Both the position numbers and the translations under genes were made by a program. DNA of 64,000 bases from Catellatospora methionotrophica. Its GTDB lineage: Bacteria; Actinomycetota; Actinomycetes; Mycobacteriales; Micromonosporaceae. The notes below the pieces were generated by a model. The model made no database searches. It had not been told where the DNA came from and saw only the letters and a program-made list of their open reading frames with translations. The stretch is taken from the NCBI RefSeq assembly GCF_011297335.1, contig NZ_JAAOTJ010000014.1:62001-126000 (forward strand). Direction: 5' to 3'. Each line of letters starts with the position of its first letter. Position 1 is the stretch's first letter. This document shows positions 1-8,522 of this stretch, piece after piece.

Positions 1-237
1 GGCGAAGCAGCCCACCACCAGGGCCGCGGCCGCGCTGAGCACGGCGGCGAACGGCCACCGCACCCCGAGATACCCGAACAGCAGCACACCGATCGCCAGG
101 CCCAGGTCGACGGCGCCCATAGACCGGCCCTCCGGCGTCAGCGTGAGGTAGCCGACGCCGGTCAGGACCACGGCGGTGAGGCGGACCGCGGCGTACCGCT
201 GTTCGAAAAGCCGCCCCACCCACAGCATGGCGGCCAT
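1..237 (-). CDS. Membrane protein, N-terminal part (runs off the window)
   Basis: The 79 visible residues begin MAAMLWVGRLFEQ and contain at least two hydrophobic helices. The ATG at 237 lies one base past the stop codon of the upstream gene (239-241), so the two are almost certainly co-transcribed and translationally coupled; an in-frame ATG at 228 is an alternative start. The 3' end is outside the window. The N-terminal layout, a short cytoplasmic stretch followed by closely packed helices, would suit the membrane sensor of a histidine kinase, but no catalytic domain is visible and I do not assign a function. Confidence 0.6.
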   Translation of the reverse strand, partial: MAAMLWVGRLFEQRYAAVRLTAVVLTGVGYLTLTPEGRSMGAVDLGLAIGVLLFGYLGVRWPFAAVLSAAAALVVGCFA

Positions 238-238
238 C

Positions 239-1210
239 CTAACCGGACACCGGAACCCGTGACGGCCCCGCGACCATGCCCCCGGCCGGGGCGACCGCGA
301 GCACACCCGCCACGGCGGTCACCGCCAGCAGCCCGCCCGCCACCGCCAGCGTCAGCGCGTCCGGGGCGAGCAGCGGCTGACCGCGCAGCGCCTGCCAGGT
401 CACCAGCACGAGCAGCCCCGCGTACGCGAACGAGAAAACCACCACCAGCCGGGTGCGCCGCACCACGTCGCCGACCAGCGCCGGCACCAGCATCGCGAAC
501 AGCAGCACCGCCTGCAGCCCGTGCATGCCGACGAAGTGCCCGATCCGCAGATCGCCGCCGGTGGTGCTCCAGCCCGTCAGCGGCATGCCGGGCCCGCCGT
601 CGCTCACCCCGACCGCGTGCGCGCCCATCAGCGTTTCGACGCCCTGCTCGTCGAGCGCCAGCTGCTCCGCCGTGGGCACCACCATGGTGAACCCCTGCAG
701 CAGCCCGAGCAGCAGCAGGACCATGCCCAGCCGGACGGCCCAGGTGCTCGTCCGGTCCGGCATGCCGCCGCGCCACAGCAGTACCGCCAGCACGGCGGTG
801 GCGACCCACAGCACCGCGATCGTCGCACCCATGGCGTTCCACAGCGCCTCGTCCAGCGGCGTCGCCTCGTTGTAGTGGCTGGCCCTGCCGCGCGCGGCCT
901 GGAACACGATGATCCCGACCTCCAGCACCGACATGACCACGATGACGTACGCCGCCCAGCGGGCGGTTCGGCGTCCGCGCCGCAGGTGGCCGATCATCCA
1001 GGCCAGGCTGAGGCCGTAGGCGATGAACGAGCTGGCGAACTTCGCCGGTTTGAGCCAGGTGGGCTGCCCGCCGACGGTGCGCCCGTCGGCGACCAGGCCG
1101 ACGACGGCGACGAGCAGCAGGACACCCATGACGGCGGACAGCCAGGTGAGGGCGCGGCTGCCGTGCAGGGCCGTGCGCAGGACGGCGGTGGTGCGCGAGA
1201 AAGGTTTCAT
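239..1210 (-). CDS. Multi-pass membrane protein, unknown function
   Basis: A 323-aa protein with about seven to eight hydrophobic helices. Conserved-looking polar patches are KPAKFASSF near residue 55, YNEATPLDEALWNAMG in the first third and GHFVGMHGLQ near residue 225, with histidines inside or next to helices. It resembles conserved hypothetical integral membrane proteins of actinobacteria. The histidines could suggest heme or metal binding, but I see no diagnostic motif. It is the first gene of a minus-strand unit with the truncated membrane gene ending at 237. A terminator hairpin at 1281-1312 separates it from the small gene upstream. The start is the ATG at 1210. Confidence 0.7.
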   Translation of the reverse strand: MKPFSRTTAVLRTALHGSRALTWLSAVMGVLLLVAVVGLVADGRTVGGQPTWLKPAKFASSFIAYGLSLAWMIGHLRRGRRTARWAAYVIVVMSVLEVGIIVFQAARGRASHYNEATPLDEALWNAMGATIAVLWVATAVLAVLLWRGGMPDRTSTWAVRLGMVLLLLGLLQGFTMVVPTAEQLALDEQGVETLMGAHAVGVSDGGPGMPLTGWSTTGGDLRIGHFVGMHGLQAVLLFAMLVPALVGDVVRRTRLVVVFSFAYAGLLVLVTWQALRGQPLLAPDALTLAVAGGLLAVTAVAGVLAVAPAGGMVAGPSRVPVSG

Positions 1211-1280
1211 GCCCTCGACACTCGCGGCACCGGCGGCCCGAAACCTCCTGCTCCGAGCCCGGACCGTCCTCCTGCCACTG

Positions 1281-1312
1281 GCCGGGCCTCCTGCTGTCGG
1301 AGGAGGCCCGGC
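1281..1312 (-). terminator. Perfect 11-bp hairpin terminator
   Basis: The arms 1281-1291 and 1302-1312 (gccgggcctcc / ggaggcccggc) are perfectly complementary around a 10-nt loop. It lies 15 nt past the stop of the 55-aa gene at 1328-1495 and about 70 nt before the next minus-strand gene. There is no T-run, as is usual for actinobacterial terminators. Confidence 0.65.
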
Positions 1313-1327
1313 CGCCTGACGCCTCGG

Positions 1328-1495
1328 TCAGCCGGGGTGCTTGTGCGCGCGACACAGCGGAGCGGTCGGCTGGCCGCAGTTGCCACACCACGTCAACGGC
1401 GCGTCCCCGGCGGTCCGGGACACCGGTCGGCGGCACATCAGCAGACCGCAGAGCACGCCGATGACCATTCCGGCGATGAGATCGAGCACGTGCAT
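1328..1495 (-). CDS. Small membrane protein with CxxC zinc-ribbon-like tail (55 aa)
   Basis: The frame begins MHVLDLIAGMVIG, has one hydrophobic helix (about residues 3-20), then a basic linker CRRPVSR and a tail holding WCGNCGQ and LCRAH. Two cysteines spaced CxxC plus a later Cys and His could bind one zinc ion. The ribosome binding site is excellent: GGAGG sits 5 nt before the ATG at 1495. A terminator hairpin follows the stop. The strong RBS, the terminator and the signal-anchor composition make this a real gene although it is very short. Its function is unknown; a tail-exposed zinc knuckle suggests a protein- or metal-binding accessory. Confidence 0.6.
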   Translation of the reverse strand: MHVLDLIAGMVIGVLCGLLMCRRPVSRTAGDAPLTWCGNCGQPTAPLCRAHKHPG

Positions 1496-1676
1496 GACCA
1501 CCTCCGTGGGATTCGGATGCCGGGTCGGGACGGGGTGCGAGCCATGGGGCCCGACCCCGCACCGTCGAGCTTCGGCCCGGTTCCGCCGGTAAGACAGGTG
1601 TCACCGGGGCGACACGTCATGGGGACACGCGATTGTCACCATGCGCCGTCGGGGCCGTCGCGGGCATACTGGCCTG

Positions 1677-2945
1677 ATGGACGAAGGTGCGGCCGACGTC
1701 GATAACCGGCCGGGATGGGCGAGGCGGCTGCGCGCTGAGCGGCTGGGCCGCGGCTGGTCACAAGCCGATGCCGTACGAGCGCTGCGAGCGCACGCCGACC
1801 GGCCCCTGCCCGAACCGTCCAGCCTGATGCGCAACTGGAAGCGTTGGGAGGCGGGTGGCACCGAGCCTGACAGCTTCCACAAGGCACTGATCGCCCAGAC
1901 GTTCGGGACGGTGACCGGGGCGTTCTTCCCACGCCCGCATCGCAACGACGACAATACCGGTGTTCTCGGGACCGCCGGTATGGACACCCACGAACTGCTG
2001 GCCCGCCTGCGCGCCTCGGACGTGTCACCGGCGACGTTGGAAGCGGTGCGCCTGACCGCCGATCGGCTGTGCTGCGCGTACCAGTACATGCCGTCGGCAC
2101 GGCTGCTGGCCGAGAGCCGGGCATGGCTGCAGCGCATCACCGGCCTGCTGGACCGGCGGCTGACCCTGTCCCAGCATCAAGAGGTGCTGACTCTCGCGGG
2201 ATGGGTGGCGCTGCTGACCGGCTGCGTCGAGTACGACATCGGCCAGCGTGGCCGCGCCGAGGCGACCCGCCGCGCGGCACTGTCCCTCGGCCAGGAGTCA
2301 GGCAACGCCGACATCGTCGGCTGGGCTTACGAGATGCGTGCCTGGTACGCACTGACCCAGGGCGACCTGCGCGGGGCCATCACCGCAGCCGAGTGCGGCG
2401 AGAATGCCGCGTCGGGCCGGGACGTGGCGGTGCAGTTGGCCGCACAGCGAGCGAAGGCATCTGCACGGCTGGGCGACCGCCGCCAGGTGGAACAGGCCCT
2501 GGAACAAGGCCGGTCGCTGCTGGAACGCCAACCACACCCCGACAACCTCGACAACCACTTCGTCGTGGACCCCGCCAAGTTCGACTACTACGCGATGGAC
2601 GGCTACCGGGTGGTGGGCGACGACCGCAGGGCCGGGCTGTACGCCGACGAGGTGATCCGGGCGTCGTCCGGTGCGGACGGGGCGGCACGCCACCCGATGC
2701 GGCTCGCCGAGGCGCGCCTGACCCTGGGGGTGCTGGCGGCACGTGGCGGCGACCTGGACAGTGCGGTCGCGCACGGCCTGGACGCGCTGGGCGGCGACCG
2801 CCGCTCCCTACCCTCGCTGCTGCTGGTCTCCCACGAACTGACGGGCCTGATTCAGGGCCGCTACGCCGGTGCGGCGCAGGCGACGACCTTCCTCGCGGCG
2901 GTGGACGGAGCCCGTGCCGAGGTCGTCGCCAACGCCCGAGGCTGA
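1677..2945 (+). CDS. XRE-family regulator with TPR-like helical C-terminus
   Basis: A 422-aa protein. Residues about 10-75 form a helix-turn-helix domain (WARRLRAERLGRGWSQADAV, then NWKRWEAGG) of the actinobacterial type in which an XRE domain is followed by a long tetratricopeptide-like helical region (about residues 110-420, with repeated leucine/alanine-rich helices such as LTLAGWVALLTGCVEYDIG). Such proteins are usually transcription factors whose helical part senses a ligand or peptide. The ATG at 1677 is preceded by CATACT ending 6 nt upstream, so the mRNA is probably leaderless; an ATG at 1641 in frame would add 12 basic residues that look non-coding. It is convergent with the coiled-coil gene at 2971-4083. 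Its targets are unknown. Confidence 0.75.
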   Translation: MDEGAADVDNRPGWARRLRAERLGRGWSQADAVRALRAHADRPLPEPSSLMRNWKRWEAGGTEPDSFHKALIAQTFGTVTGAFFPRPHRNDDNTGVLGTAGMDTHELLARLRASDVSPATLEAVRLTADRLCCAYQYMPSARLLAESRAWLQRITGLLDRRLTLSQHQEVLTLAGWVALLTGCVEYDIGQRGRAEATRRAALSLGQESGNADIVGWAYEMRAWYALTQGDLRGAITAAECGENAASGRDVAVQLAAQRAKASARLGDRRQVEQALEQGRSLLERQPHPDNLDNHFVVDPAKFDYYAMDGYRVVGDDRRAGLYADEVIRASSGADGAARHPMRLAEARLTLGVLAARGGDLDSAVAHGLDALGGDRRSLPSLLLVSHELTGLIQGRYAGAAQATTFLAAVDGARAEVVANARG

Positions 2946-2970
2946 GTACAGCCGCGTCGGGCTCAGCCTG

Positions 2971-4083
2971 TCAGGTGGTCGCCTCGGTCGGGGCGGGGAT
3001 CGTCAGGCGGGCGGTGAGCTGGGTGAGGGTCCCGGCGAGCTGTCCGACCTGGCCGGTCAGCTCGTCGACGCGGCTCCGCAGCGCGACGGCCTCGGCGACG
3101 GCGGCGTCGCGCTGCACGGTCAGCACGGTGACGTCGGTCTGCCGCTGCTGTGCCAGGGTCTCGGCTGCCGTCCGCGCGGCTTCGGCGGTCGCTGCCGAGC
3201 CCTGGGCCGCGGCGAGCTCGGCACGCAGGGCCGTCAGCTGCCGTGCCTGCTCCTGGCGTACCGCCGCGGTCTCGGCCTGGGCGGTCGCGGTCTGCTGCTC
3301 GGCGCGGACCTGCTCGGCCCTGGATGTCTCGGCCTCGCGCCCGGCCTCCTCGGCGGCGGCGCGGGCCAGGTCGAACGCGGCCTGCACCTGGTCGGCGGCG
3401 GCGCGGGTGGCGTCGCGGTCGTGGTATGCCTCGGCCCGCAGCGCCTCGGCGGCGGACTGCTCGCGCCGGGCCGTGTCGCGTTCGGCGGTCGCGGCCGTGG
3501 CGGCACGGGCGGACCCGGCGGCCGCCGCGGTGGCCTGCGCGGCGAGTTCGCGCTGTTCGGCGGCGCGGGCCTCGGCGGCGGCGACCGCCGACGCGGCGGC
3601 GGCGTGAGCTGCCTGGACGCTCTGCTCGGCGCGCTCGTCAGCCTCGCGCACCAGGCGTTCGGCGTCGGTGGTGGCGCGGGCGGCCGCGTCGAGGGCGTCG
3701 CGGGCGATGCGGGCGGCCCGTTCGGCCTCGTCGCGGGCCTCGTCGCGCTCGGTGTGGGCGTCCGCGACCTGGCGGGCGGCCTCGGCGCGGGCCTCGGCGA
3801 GCTGGCGTTCCACACCGGTGGGCGAGAGTTCGGCCTCCAGGGCTTCGGCGAGGGTGTCGGCGACCTGCTCCAGCCGCTCGACGACCTCGTAGGCCTTGGC
3901 GACCTGCCCGGCCAGGCCGGGGGAGTTGCGGTGGCGCAGCCGGCTGTTGCGGGCAGCGGACTGGCACGCCCCGTCGTTGTCGCGGCAGTAGCGGAACGGC
4001 CGCCCGGCGGCGGCACGCTGAGTGACCGGCTTGCCGCAGTACGCGCAAGGCCGGGTCGTCACTTCGGTGTGCGGTGTGGACAT
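2971..4083 (-). CDS. Zinc-finger plus long coiled-coil protein
   Basis: A 370-aa protein. The first 50 residues carry a four-cysteine finger (CAYCGKPV, then YCRDNDGAC). Residues about 65-360 are almost entirely alanine/glutamate/arginine-rich heptads predicted to form a continuous coiled coil. The layout recalls KfrA-like or SMC-like DNA-associated rods, in which a small N-terminal nucleic-acid-binding head is followed by a filament-forming tail, but the head here is a zinc finger and not an HTH. I chose the ATG at 4083 (MSTPHTEV) because the finger begins ten residues later; an upstream in-frame start at 4134 would add 17 residues. It is not in an operon with its neighbours. A role in nucleoid organisation or partition is a guess. 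Confidence 0.7.
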   Translation of the reverse strand: MSTPHTEVTTRPCAYCGKPVTQRAAAGRPFRYCRDNDGACQSAARNSRLRHRNSPGLAGQVAKAYEVVERLEQVADTLAEALEAELSPTGVERQLAEARAEAARQVADAHTERDEARDEAERAARIARDALDAAARATTDAERLVREADERAEQSVQAAHAAAASAVAAAEARAAEQRELAAQATAAAAGSARAATAATAERDTARREQSAAEALRAEAYHDRDATRAAADQVQAAFDLARAAAEEAGREAETSRAEQVRAEQQTATAQAETAAVRQEQARQLTALRAELAAAQGSAATAEAARTAAETLAQQRQTDVTVLTVQRDAAVAEAVALRSRVDELTGQVGQLAGTLTQLTARLTIPAPTEATT

Positions 4084-4204
4084 CAACTGCGCAGCGTAGT
4101 CGCCGCTGCGCACCGGGGCCAGAGCCCGGTGCACGCGGGTGAGCCGGATGGACCGGGCGGCTGAACCTGCCCGCGCTGACCAGCGCTCATCCTGGGTAAA
4201 GCGG

Positions 4205-4241
4205 TTGCGGCGGCGTCACGGGCGGCCCTAGGTTGCCTGAG
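4205..4241 (+). promoter_or_regulatory. Leaderless promoter of the phosphotransferase gene
   Basis: TTGCGG (4205-4210), an 18-nt spacer and TAGGTT (4229-4234) form a good vegetative promoter. The -10 box ends 7 nt before the ATG at 4242, so transcription should begin at the start codon. Confidence 0.6.
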
Positions 4242-5171
4242 ATGGACCTCTCCTGGCTCGGCACGCCGATCGGCCCGATGGTCCGGGTCCACGGCGGGTT
4301 CGCCAACCGGCTGTACCGGCTCGACACCGATCAGGGGTCGTTCGCGGTGAAGGAGCTGAACCTCGCCGACCGCCGCGCGGGCTACCACGCCGAGGACGTG
4401 TTCAGGCTCGAGCGGGCCGCCTTCGCCGCGGGCATCGCGATGCCGGAGCCGATCGCGGCGAGTGCCGGCATGCTCGTGCATCGGTGGGTCGAGGGCGAGA
4501 AGGTGCCCGAAGCGCCGGTGCCGGTCGCGTACGCGTTCGAGGTCGGCGGGATCCTCGCGCGCCTGCACGCGCTCGACGTCGCGTGGCCCCATGTCGCGAG
4601 CGAAGAACCCACGCCCGGGGACTGGCGCGAACTCGCCGCGCGGGCGGCCGCGACCGGTCAGCCCTGGGCCGGGGAACTCCAGGCCCAGGTCGAGACGTTC
4701 CTCGCTATCGCCCGCTTCGTCGGCGCCTGCGAGCGGCCAGGTCCCGTCGTGTTGACCCATCGGGACATCCAGCCGTGGAATCTGCTCAGCCGGGCCGGTC
4801 GGCCGGTCGTGCTCGACTGGGAGCTCGCGGGGATGCTCGACCTGTCGGGCGAGCTCGGCTCGACCGCGCTGAGCATCGCGAAGGGGCCAGGCTTCGACGA
4901 CATCCGTCCCGAGGTCTTCCACGCGGTCCTCGACGGCTATGCCGCAGCCGGTGGCGGGCTGCCGCCGCCGGGCCCGAGCTGGTTCGTGTTCATGATCAGT
5001 GGTTGGCTGGGGTTCACCAGGTGGAACATTCTGCGCTGCCTGGCCGGTGTCGAGGCGAGCACCGGCCCTGAGCTCGCGCTGTCGCACGAGTCGGTGCGCG
5101 GTGGCGTACGCGGCCTGCCGGTCCTGTTCGGCCGGCTCCCGGAACTGGAGGAGTTGCTGCTGCGCCGGTGA
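4242..5171 (+). CDS. Aminoglycoside phosphotransferase (APH) family kinase
   Basis: A 309-aa protein with the APH/choline-kinase fold. The N-lobe has FAVKELNL, whose lysine would contact ATP. The catalytic loop is LTHRDIQPWN (Asp as base, Asn for magnesium) and LDWELAG supplies the second metal-binding Asp (equivalent to DFG). Such enzymes phosphorylate hydroxyls of small molecules: aminoglycosides, choline, homoserine, macrolides or unknown metabolites. Nothing here fixes the substrate, and no resistance or biosynthetic partner lies next to it, so a resistance role should not be assumed. The ATG at 4242 is favoured over a TTG at 4233 because it fits a leaderless promoter. The stop overlaps nothing; cydA begins 107 nt downstream. 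Confidence 0.8.
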   Translation: MDLSWLGTPIGPMVRVHGGFANRLYRLDTDQGSFAVKELNLADRRAGYHAEDVFRLERAAFAAGIAMPEPIAASAGMLVHRWVEGEKVPEAPVPVAYAFEVGGILARLHALDVAWPHVASEEPTPGDWRELAARAAATGQPWAGELQAQVETFLAIARFVGACERPGPVVLTHRDIQPWNLLSRAGRPVVLDWELAGMLDLSGELGSTALSIAKGPGFDDIRPEVFHAVLDGYAAAGGGLPPPGPSWFVFMISGWLGFTRWNILRCLAGVEASTGPELALSHESVRGGVRGLPVLFGRLPELEELLLRR

Positions 5172-5278
5172 CCCGCCGTGCCGGGCCTCGTCCGGCCGTC
5201 GACGACAAAGAGCCCGACTTGGGCGAATTGTCCTTGTATGGTGGGGCGAGTTCCGCAGCGCACCGGGGGAGCAAGCAG

Positions 5279-6694
5279 ATGGTCGACTGGCTGGCCGCGA
5301 CGGAGCCCGCGCAGTTGCTGCCGGCCCGCTCGCAGATGGCGTTCACGCTGATGTTCCACATCATCCTGGTGCCGCTCGGGGTGGCGCTGCCCGCGATCAT
5401 GCTGATCGCCGAGCACCGGGGCCTCAAACGGCGCGACCTGGTCGCGCTGACCCTGGCCCGGCGCTGGTCGCACGCCGCCGGACTGACGTTCGCGGTCGGC
5501 GCGGTGTCGGGCACGGTGCTGTCGTTCGAGATGGGACTGCTCTGGCCGGGCCTGACCGGCAAGTACGGCGACGTGTTCGGGCTGCCGTTCGCCATCGAGG
5601 GCATCGCGTTCTTCCTGGAGGCGATCCTGGTCGCCATCTACATCTACGGCTGGCGGCGGCTCAAGCCGTGGACGCACTTCAAACTCGGCCTGCCGATCCC
5701 GTTCGTGGCCATGGTCGGCGCGTTCTCCATCATCTCGGCGAACTCGTGGATGAACACCCCGGCGGGTTTCACCCCCGGTCCGAACGGCGGCTGGCCGACG
5801 AACATCGACCCCATCGCCGCGATCTTCAACAAGGCCCTGCCGTACGAGTTCCTGCACTTCATCTGCGCGGCGTACATGGCGGCGGGGTTCACCGTCGCGT
5901 CGGTGTACGCCGTGGGCTGGCTGCGCGGGCGGCGCGACCGCTACCACCGGCTGGGCTTCCTCATCCCGTTCACCGTCGCGGCGATCATCACCCCGGTGCA
6001 GATGGTGATCGGCGACCTCATCGCGGTGTGGCTGTTCAAGGAGATGCCGGTCAAGTTCGCGGCGATGGAGGTCGTCACCACCTCAGGCACGCACCAGCCC
6101 GAGATCTTCTTCGGCTGGTACGACGAGGCCACCAACACCGTCTCCGGCGGCCTGAGCATCCCGAACCTGAACTCGATCCTGGCCGGCAACAGCCCCGACA
6201 CCTACGTGCAGGGGCTGGACACGGTCGCGCTGGCCGACCGGCCGTCCAACGTCAACATCGTGCACTGGGCGTTCGACGTCATGGTCGGCATCGGCTCGCT
6301 GCTCATGCTGTTGGTGCTGTGGTTCGCCTGGCACTGGTGGCGCAGGCGCACCATGCCGCAGTCCAAGGTGTTCCTCTGGTGCGCGGCGGCGGCCGGGGTG
6401 CTGACCTACGTCGCCATCGAGGCCGGCTGGATCGTCACGGAGGTCGGCCGCCAGCCCTGGATCGTGTACGGGTTCGAGCGCACCTCCGGCGCGGTGACCA
6501 AGGCCGACGGCGTATGGGCGACGTTCGCCGTCGTCGTCGTGCTGTACCTGCTCCTGGCCGTGGGCACGATAACGGTGCTGCGGGTGATGTCGCGGCGCTG
6601 GCGGCGCGCCGACATCGGTGACTTCCTTGACGAGACGGCTCCGTACGGGCCGCGCACGGAGGCCGCCGCCGATGTGGAACGGTCGGCGCCGTGA
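5279..6694 (+). CDS. cydA: Cytochrome bd oxidase subunit I
   Basis: A 471-aa integral membrane protein of the CydA family. It carries heme b558/b595/d and oxidises menaquinol or ubiquinol with O2 without pumping protons, supporting respiration at low oxygen. Visible hallmarks are the N-terminal RSQMAFTLMFH with the family histidine, GWRRLKPW, NSWMNTPAGF, and GRQPWIVYG at the start of the Q loop, which is of the short form. About nine helices are present. The ATG at 5279 is preceded by GGGGGAG with good spacing; the open frame extends to 5168, but those residues are not CydA-like. cydB follows with a 4-nt overlap. No cydC/cydD assembly transporter is in the window. Confidence 0.95.
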   Translation: MVDWLAATEPAQLLPARSQMAFTLMFHIILVPLGVALPAIMLIAEHRGLKRRDLVALTLARRWSHAAGLTFAVGAVSGTVLSFEMGLLWPGLTGKYGDVFGLPFAIEGIAFFLEAILVAIYIYGWRRLKPWTHFKLGLPIPFVAMVGAFSIISANSWMNTPAGFTPGPNGGWPTNIDPIAAIFNKALPYEFLHFICAAYMAAGFTVASVYAVGWLRGRRDRYHRLGFLIPFTVAAIITPVQMVIGDLIAVWLFKEMPVKFAAMEVVTTSGTHQPEIFFGWYDEATNTVSGGLSIPNLNSILAGNSPDTYVQGLDTVALADRPSNVNIVHWAFDVMVGIGSLLMLLVLWFAWHWWRRRTMPQSKVFLWCAAAAGVLTYVAIEAGWIVTEVGRQPWIVYGFERTSGAVTKADGVWATFAVVVVLYLLLAVGTITVLRVMSRRWRRADIGDFLDETAPYGPRTEAAADVERSAP

Positions 6695-7740
6695 GCGCGG
6701 CCGACGCCGTCGCGGTCCTGGTCGTGCTGGCCGTGACGCTGTACGCCTGGTCGGGTTTCGCCGACTACGGAGCAGGGTTCTGGGACCTGACCGCGGGCGG
6801 CCACGTGCGCGGCGTACGGGTGCGGTCGCTGATCGACGCCGTGATCACCCCCGTATGGGAGGCCAACCACGTCTGGCTGGTGTACCTGCTGGTGGTGACG
6901 TGGACGTCGTTCGGCGCGGCGTTCGCCTCGATCATGTCCACGCTGTTCATCCCGCTGTCGCTGGCCGCGCTGGGCATCGTGCTGCGCGGAGCGAACTTCG
7001 CCCTGCGCAAGGACGCCGCGCGGGAGGGCCGCCGCCAGGCGGCGGGCGTGCTGTTCGGGTTCGGCGCGGTGCTGACGCCGTTCTGCTTCGGGGCGGTGCT
7101 GGGCGGGATCATCACCGGCCGGGTGCCGCCGGGTGACGCCGCCGGTGACGAACTGACCAGCTGGTGGAACCCCACGTCGATCATGGTCGGGCTGCTGGCG
7201 GTCGCGATGGGCGCGTTCCTGGCCGCGGTGTACCTGATCGCCGAGGCGCACCGGCGCGGCCTGCCGGGGCTGCGCGAGTACTTCCGCCGCAGGGCACTGG
7301 GGTCGGGTGCGGTGGCGGTGCTGTTCGGCGTCGGCGCGCTGGTCGCGCTGCACGGTGACGCACCGCAGATGTTCGACCGGTTCGTCACCCGGGGCAGCGT
7401 GCTGCTGGTGCTGGGCCTGATCCTGCTCGGGGTCACATTCTGGATGGCCGCCCGAGGCGCGGTGCGCGGGCTGCGGCTGACGGCGCTGGGCGGGGTCGCG
7501 GCGCTGGTGTGGTCGTGGGGCGTGGCGCAGTACCCGTACCTGCTGCCGTTCGGGCTGACGATCGAGGACGGCTCGGGCGCGGCGGTCACGCAGCGCTGGA
7601 TCCTGGCCTGGTTCGGCGTGGCGCTGGTCACGCTCGTCCCGGCCCTGATCCTGCTGTACGTGCTCGACCAGCGCGGCGAGCTGGGCGAGGATCCGCTGAC
7701 GTCACTGGAGTCGGCGGAGCCGGGGGACCTGCGATCATGA
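6691..7740 (+). CDS. cydB: Cytochrome bd oxidase subunit II
   Basis: A 349-aa partner of CydA, with about eight to nine transmembrane helices. The N-terminus has the family motif GFADYGAGFWDL (cf. FDLGVG in enterobacteria), and VWEANHVWL and FCFGAVLGGI are typical CydB segments. The GTG at 6691 overlaps the cydA stop (GTGA), so the two subunits are translationally coupled. The C-terminal DPLTSLESAEPGD is a cytoplasmic tail. The final codons overlap a possible 23-residue reading frame starting at 7737. Confidence 0.95.
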   Translation: MSAADAVAVLVVLAVTLYAWSGFADYGAGFWDLTAGGHVRGVRVRSLIDAVITPVWEANHVWLVYLLVVTWTSFGAAFASIMSTLFIPLSLAALGIVLRGANFALRKDAAREGRRQAAGVLFGFGAVLTPFCFGAVLGGIITGRVPPGDAAGDELTSWWNPTSIMVGLLAVAMGAFLAAVYLIAEAHRRGLPGLREYFRRRALGSGAVAVLFGVGALVALHGDAPQMFDRFVTRGSVLLVLGLILLGVTFWMAARGAVRGLRLTALGGVAALVWSWGVAQYPYLLPFGLTIEDGSGAAVTQRWILAWFGVALVTLVPALILLYVLDQRGELGEDPLTSLESAEPGDLRS

Positions 7741-7808
7741 CCGTGGGCCTGTTCAGGCTGGTGGAGACGCCAGTCACGATGCATCAGGGCGGCGGTACGG
7801 GCTGGTAG
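7737..7808 (+). CDS. Possible 23-aa micro-ORF coupled to cydB
   Basis: An ATG overlapping the cydB stop (ATGA) opens a 23-residue frame ending in TAG at 7808. Small subunits (CydX, CydS) complete cytochrome bd in other bacteria and sit exactly here, but this peptide (starts MTVGLFRLVET) has no convincing membrane helix. The region also contains the -10 box of the next gene, so the open frame may be chance. Confidence 0.2.
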   Translation: MTVGLFRLVETPVTMHQGGGTGW

Positions 7809-7817
7809 CCTTCGCGC

Positions 7818-8513
7818 GTGCCGGGGACCATTCTGTTCGACCTGTTCCATACGCTGCTCGACGGTGCCGATGGGCAGCGTGACCGGGTCGTGGCGCGGAT
7901 GGGCGAGATCGTCGGGGTGGATCCGGCGGGCCTGGTCGCGGCGTACCACGCGTCGTGGCGCGAGCGGCTGGTCTGCTGGTCCGCGGAGGAGACGGTGCTG
8001 ACCCTGGCCCGTCGGCTGGGCGGTGACCCGTCGGCTGAGCAGGTGGCGCGGGCGGCCGCACTGCGGCTGGAACTGGCGTCGTGGCTGCTGAACTCCGCGC
8101 CGTCGAGCACGCTGGTGGCGCTGGACGGCCTGCGGGCGGCGGGCTGGCGGCTGGGCCTGGTCAGCAACGCGACGGCCGAGGCGGCCGAGGCGTGGCAGAC
8201 CTCGGGGCTGGCCCGGCGTTTCGACGCGGCGGTGTTCTCGTGCGTCGTCCGGGCGGCCAAGCCCGATCCGGCGATCTACCAGGCGGCGCTGGCAGCGCTC
8301 GGGACGACGGCGCAGCGGTGTGTCTTCGTCGGCGACGGTGCGGACGGCGAGCTGGCGGGGGCGGCGGCGGTCGGGTTGACCGTGGTCCGCACGGCCGAGT
8401 TCATCGACCGGTCCGGGGTGTGGTCGGGACCGGTGGTGGATTCGCTGGCGGACCTGCCGGGGCTGCTGGACGAGATTTCGGCCGGCCTGGGACTGTCACA
8501 GCGCCCGGTGTGA
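7818..8513 (+). CDS. HAD-superfamily hydrolase, haloacid-dehalogenase-like
   Basis: A 231-aa protein. Motif I is LFDLFHTLLD: the nucleophile Asp is present, but the second acidic residue typical of phosphatases is replaced by Phe, as in the DxYxT form of haloacid dehalogenases. Motif II is GLVSNAT, motif III is the lysine in AAKPDPAIY and motif IV is FVGDGADGEL. A cap domain lies between motifs I and II. The substrate is unknown; phosphoesterase activity remains possible. The GTG at 7818 follows TAGCCT (7806-7811) by 6 nt, so it is probably leaderless and has its own promoter. It is convergent with the MFS gene ending at 8523, with a 9-nt gap. Confidence 0.8.
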   Translation: MPGTILFDLFHTLLDGADGQRDRVVARMGEIVGVDPAGLVAAYHASWRERLVCWSAEETVLTLARRLGGDPSAEQVARAAALRLELASWLLNSAPSSTLVALDGLRAAGWRLGLVSNATAEAAEAWQTSGLARRFDAAVFSCVVRAAKPDPAIYQAALAALGTTAQRCVFVGDGADGELAGAAAVGLTVVRTAEFIDRSGVWSGPVVDSLADLPGLLDEISAGLGLSQRPV

Positions 8514-8522
8514 GCGGCGGGA

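Noticed and set aside
4242-5171. Calling the APH-like kinase an antibiotic resistance gene
   Set aside because: The fold covers many small-molecule kinases and nothing near it points to a resistance context.
7737-7808. Calling the micro-ORF CydX
   Set aside because: The position fits but the peptide has no clear membrane helix or CydX residues. Kept only as a low-confidence feature.
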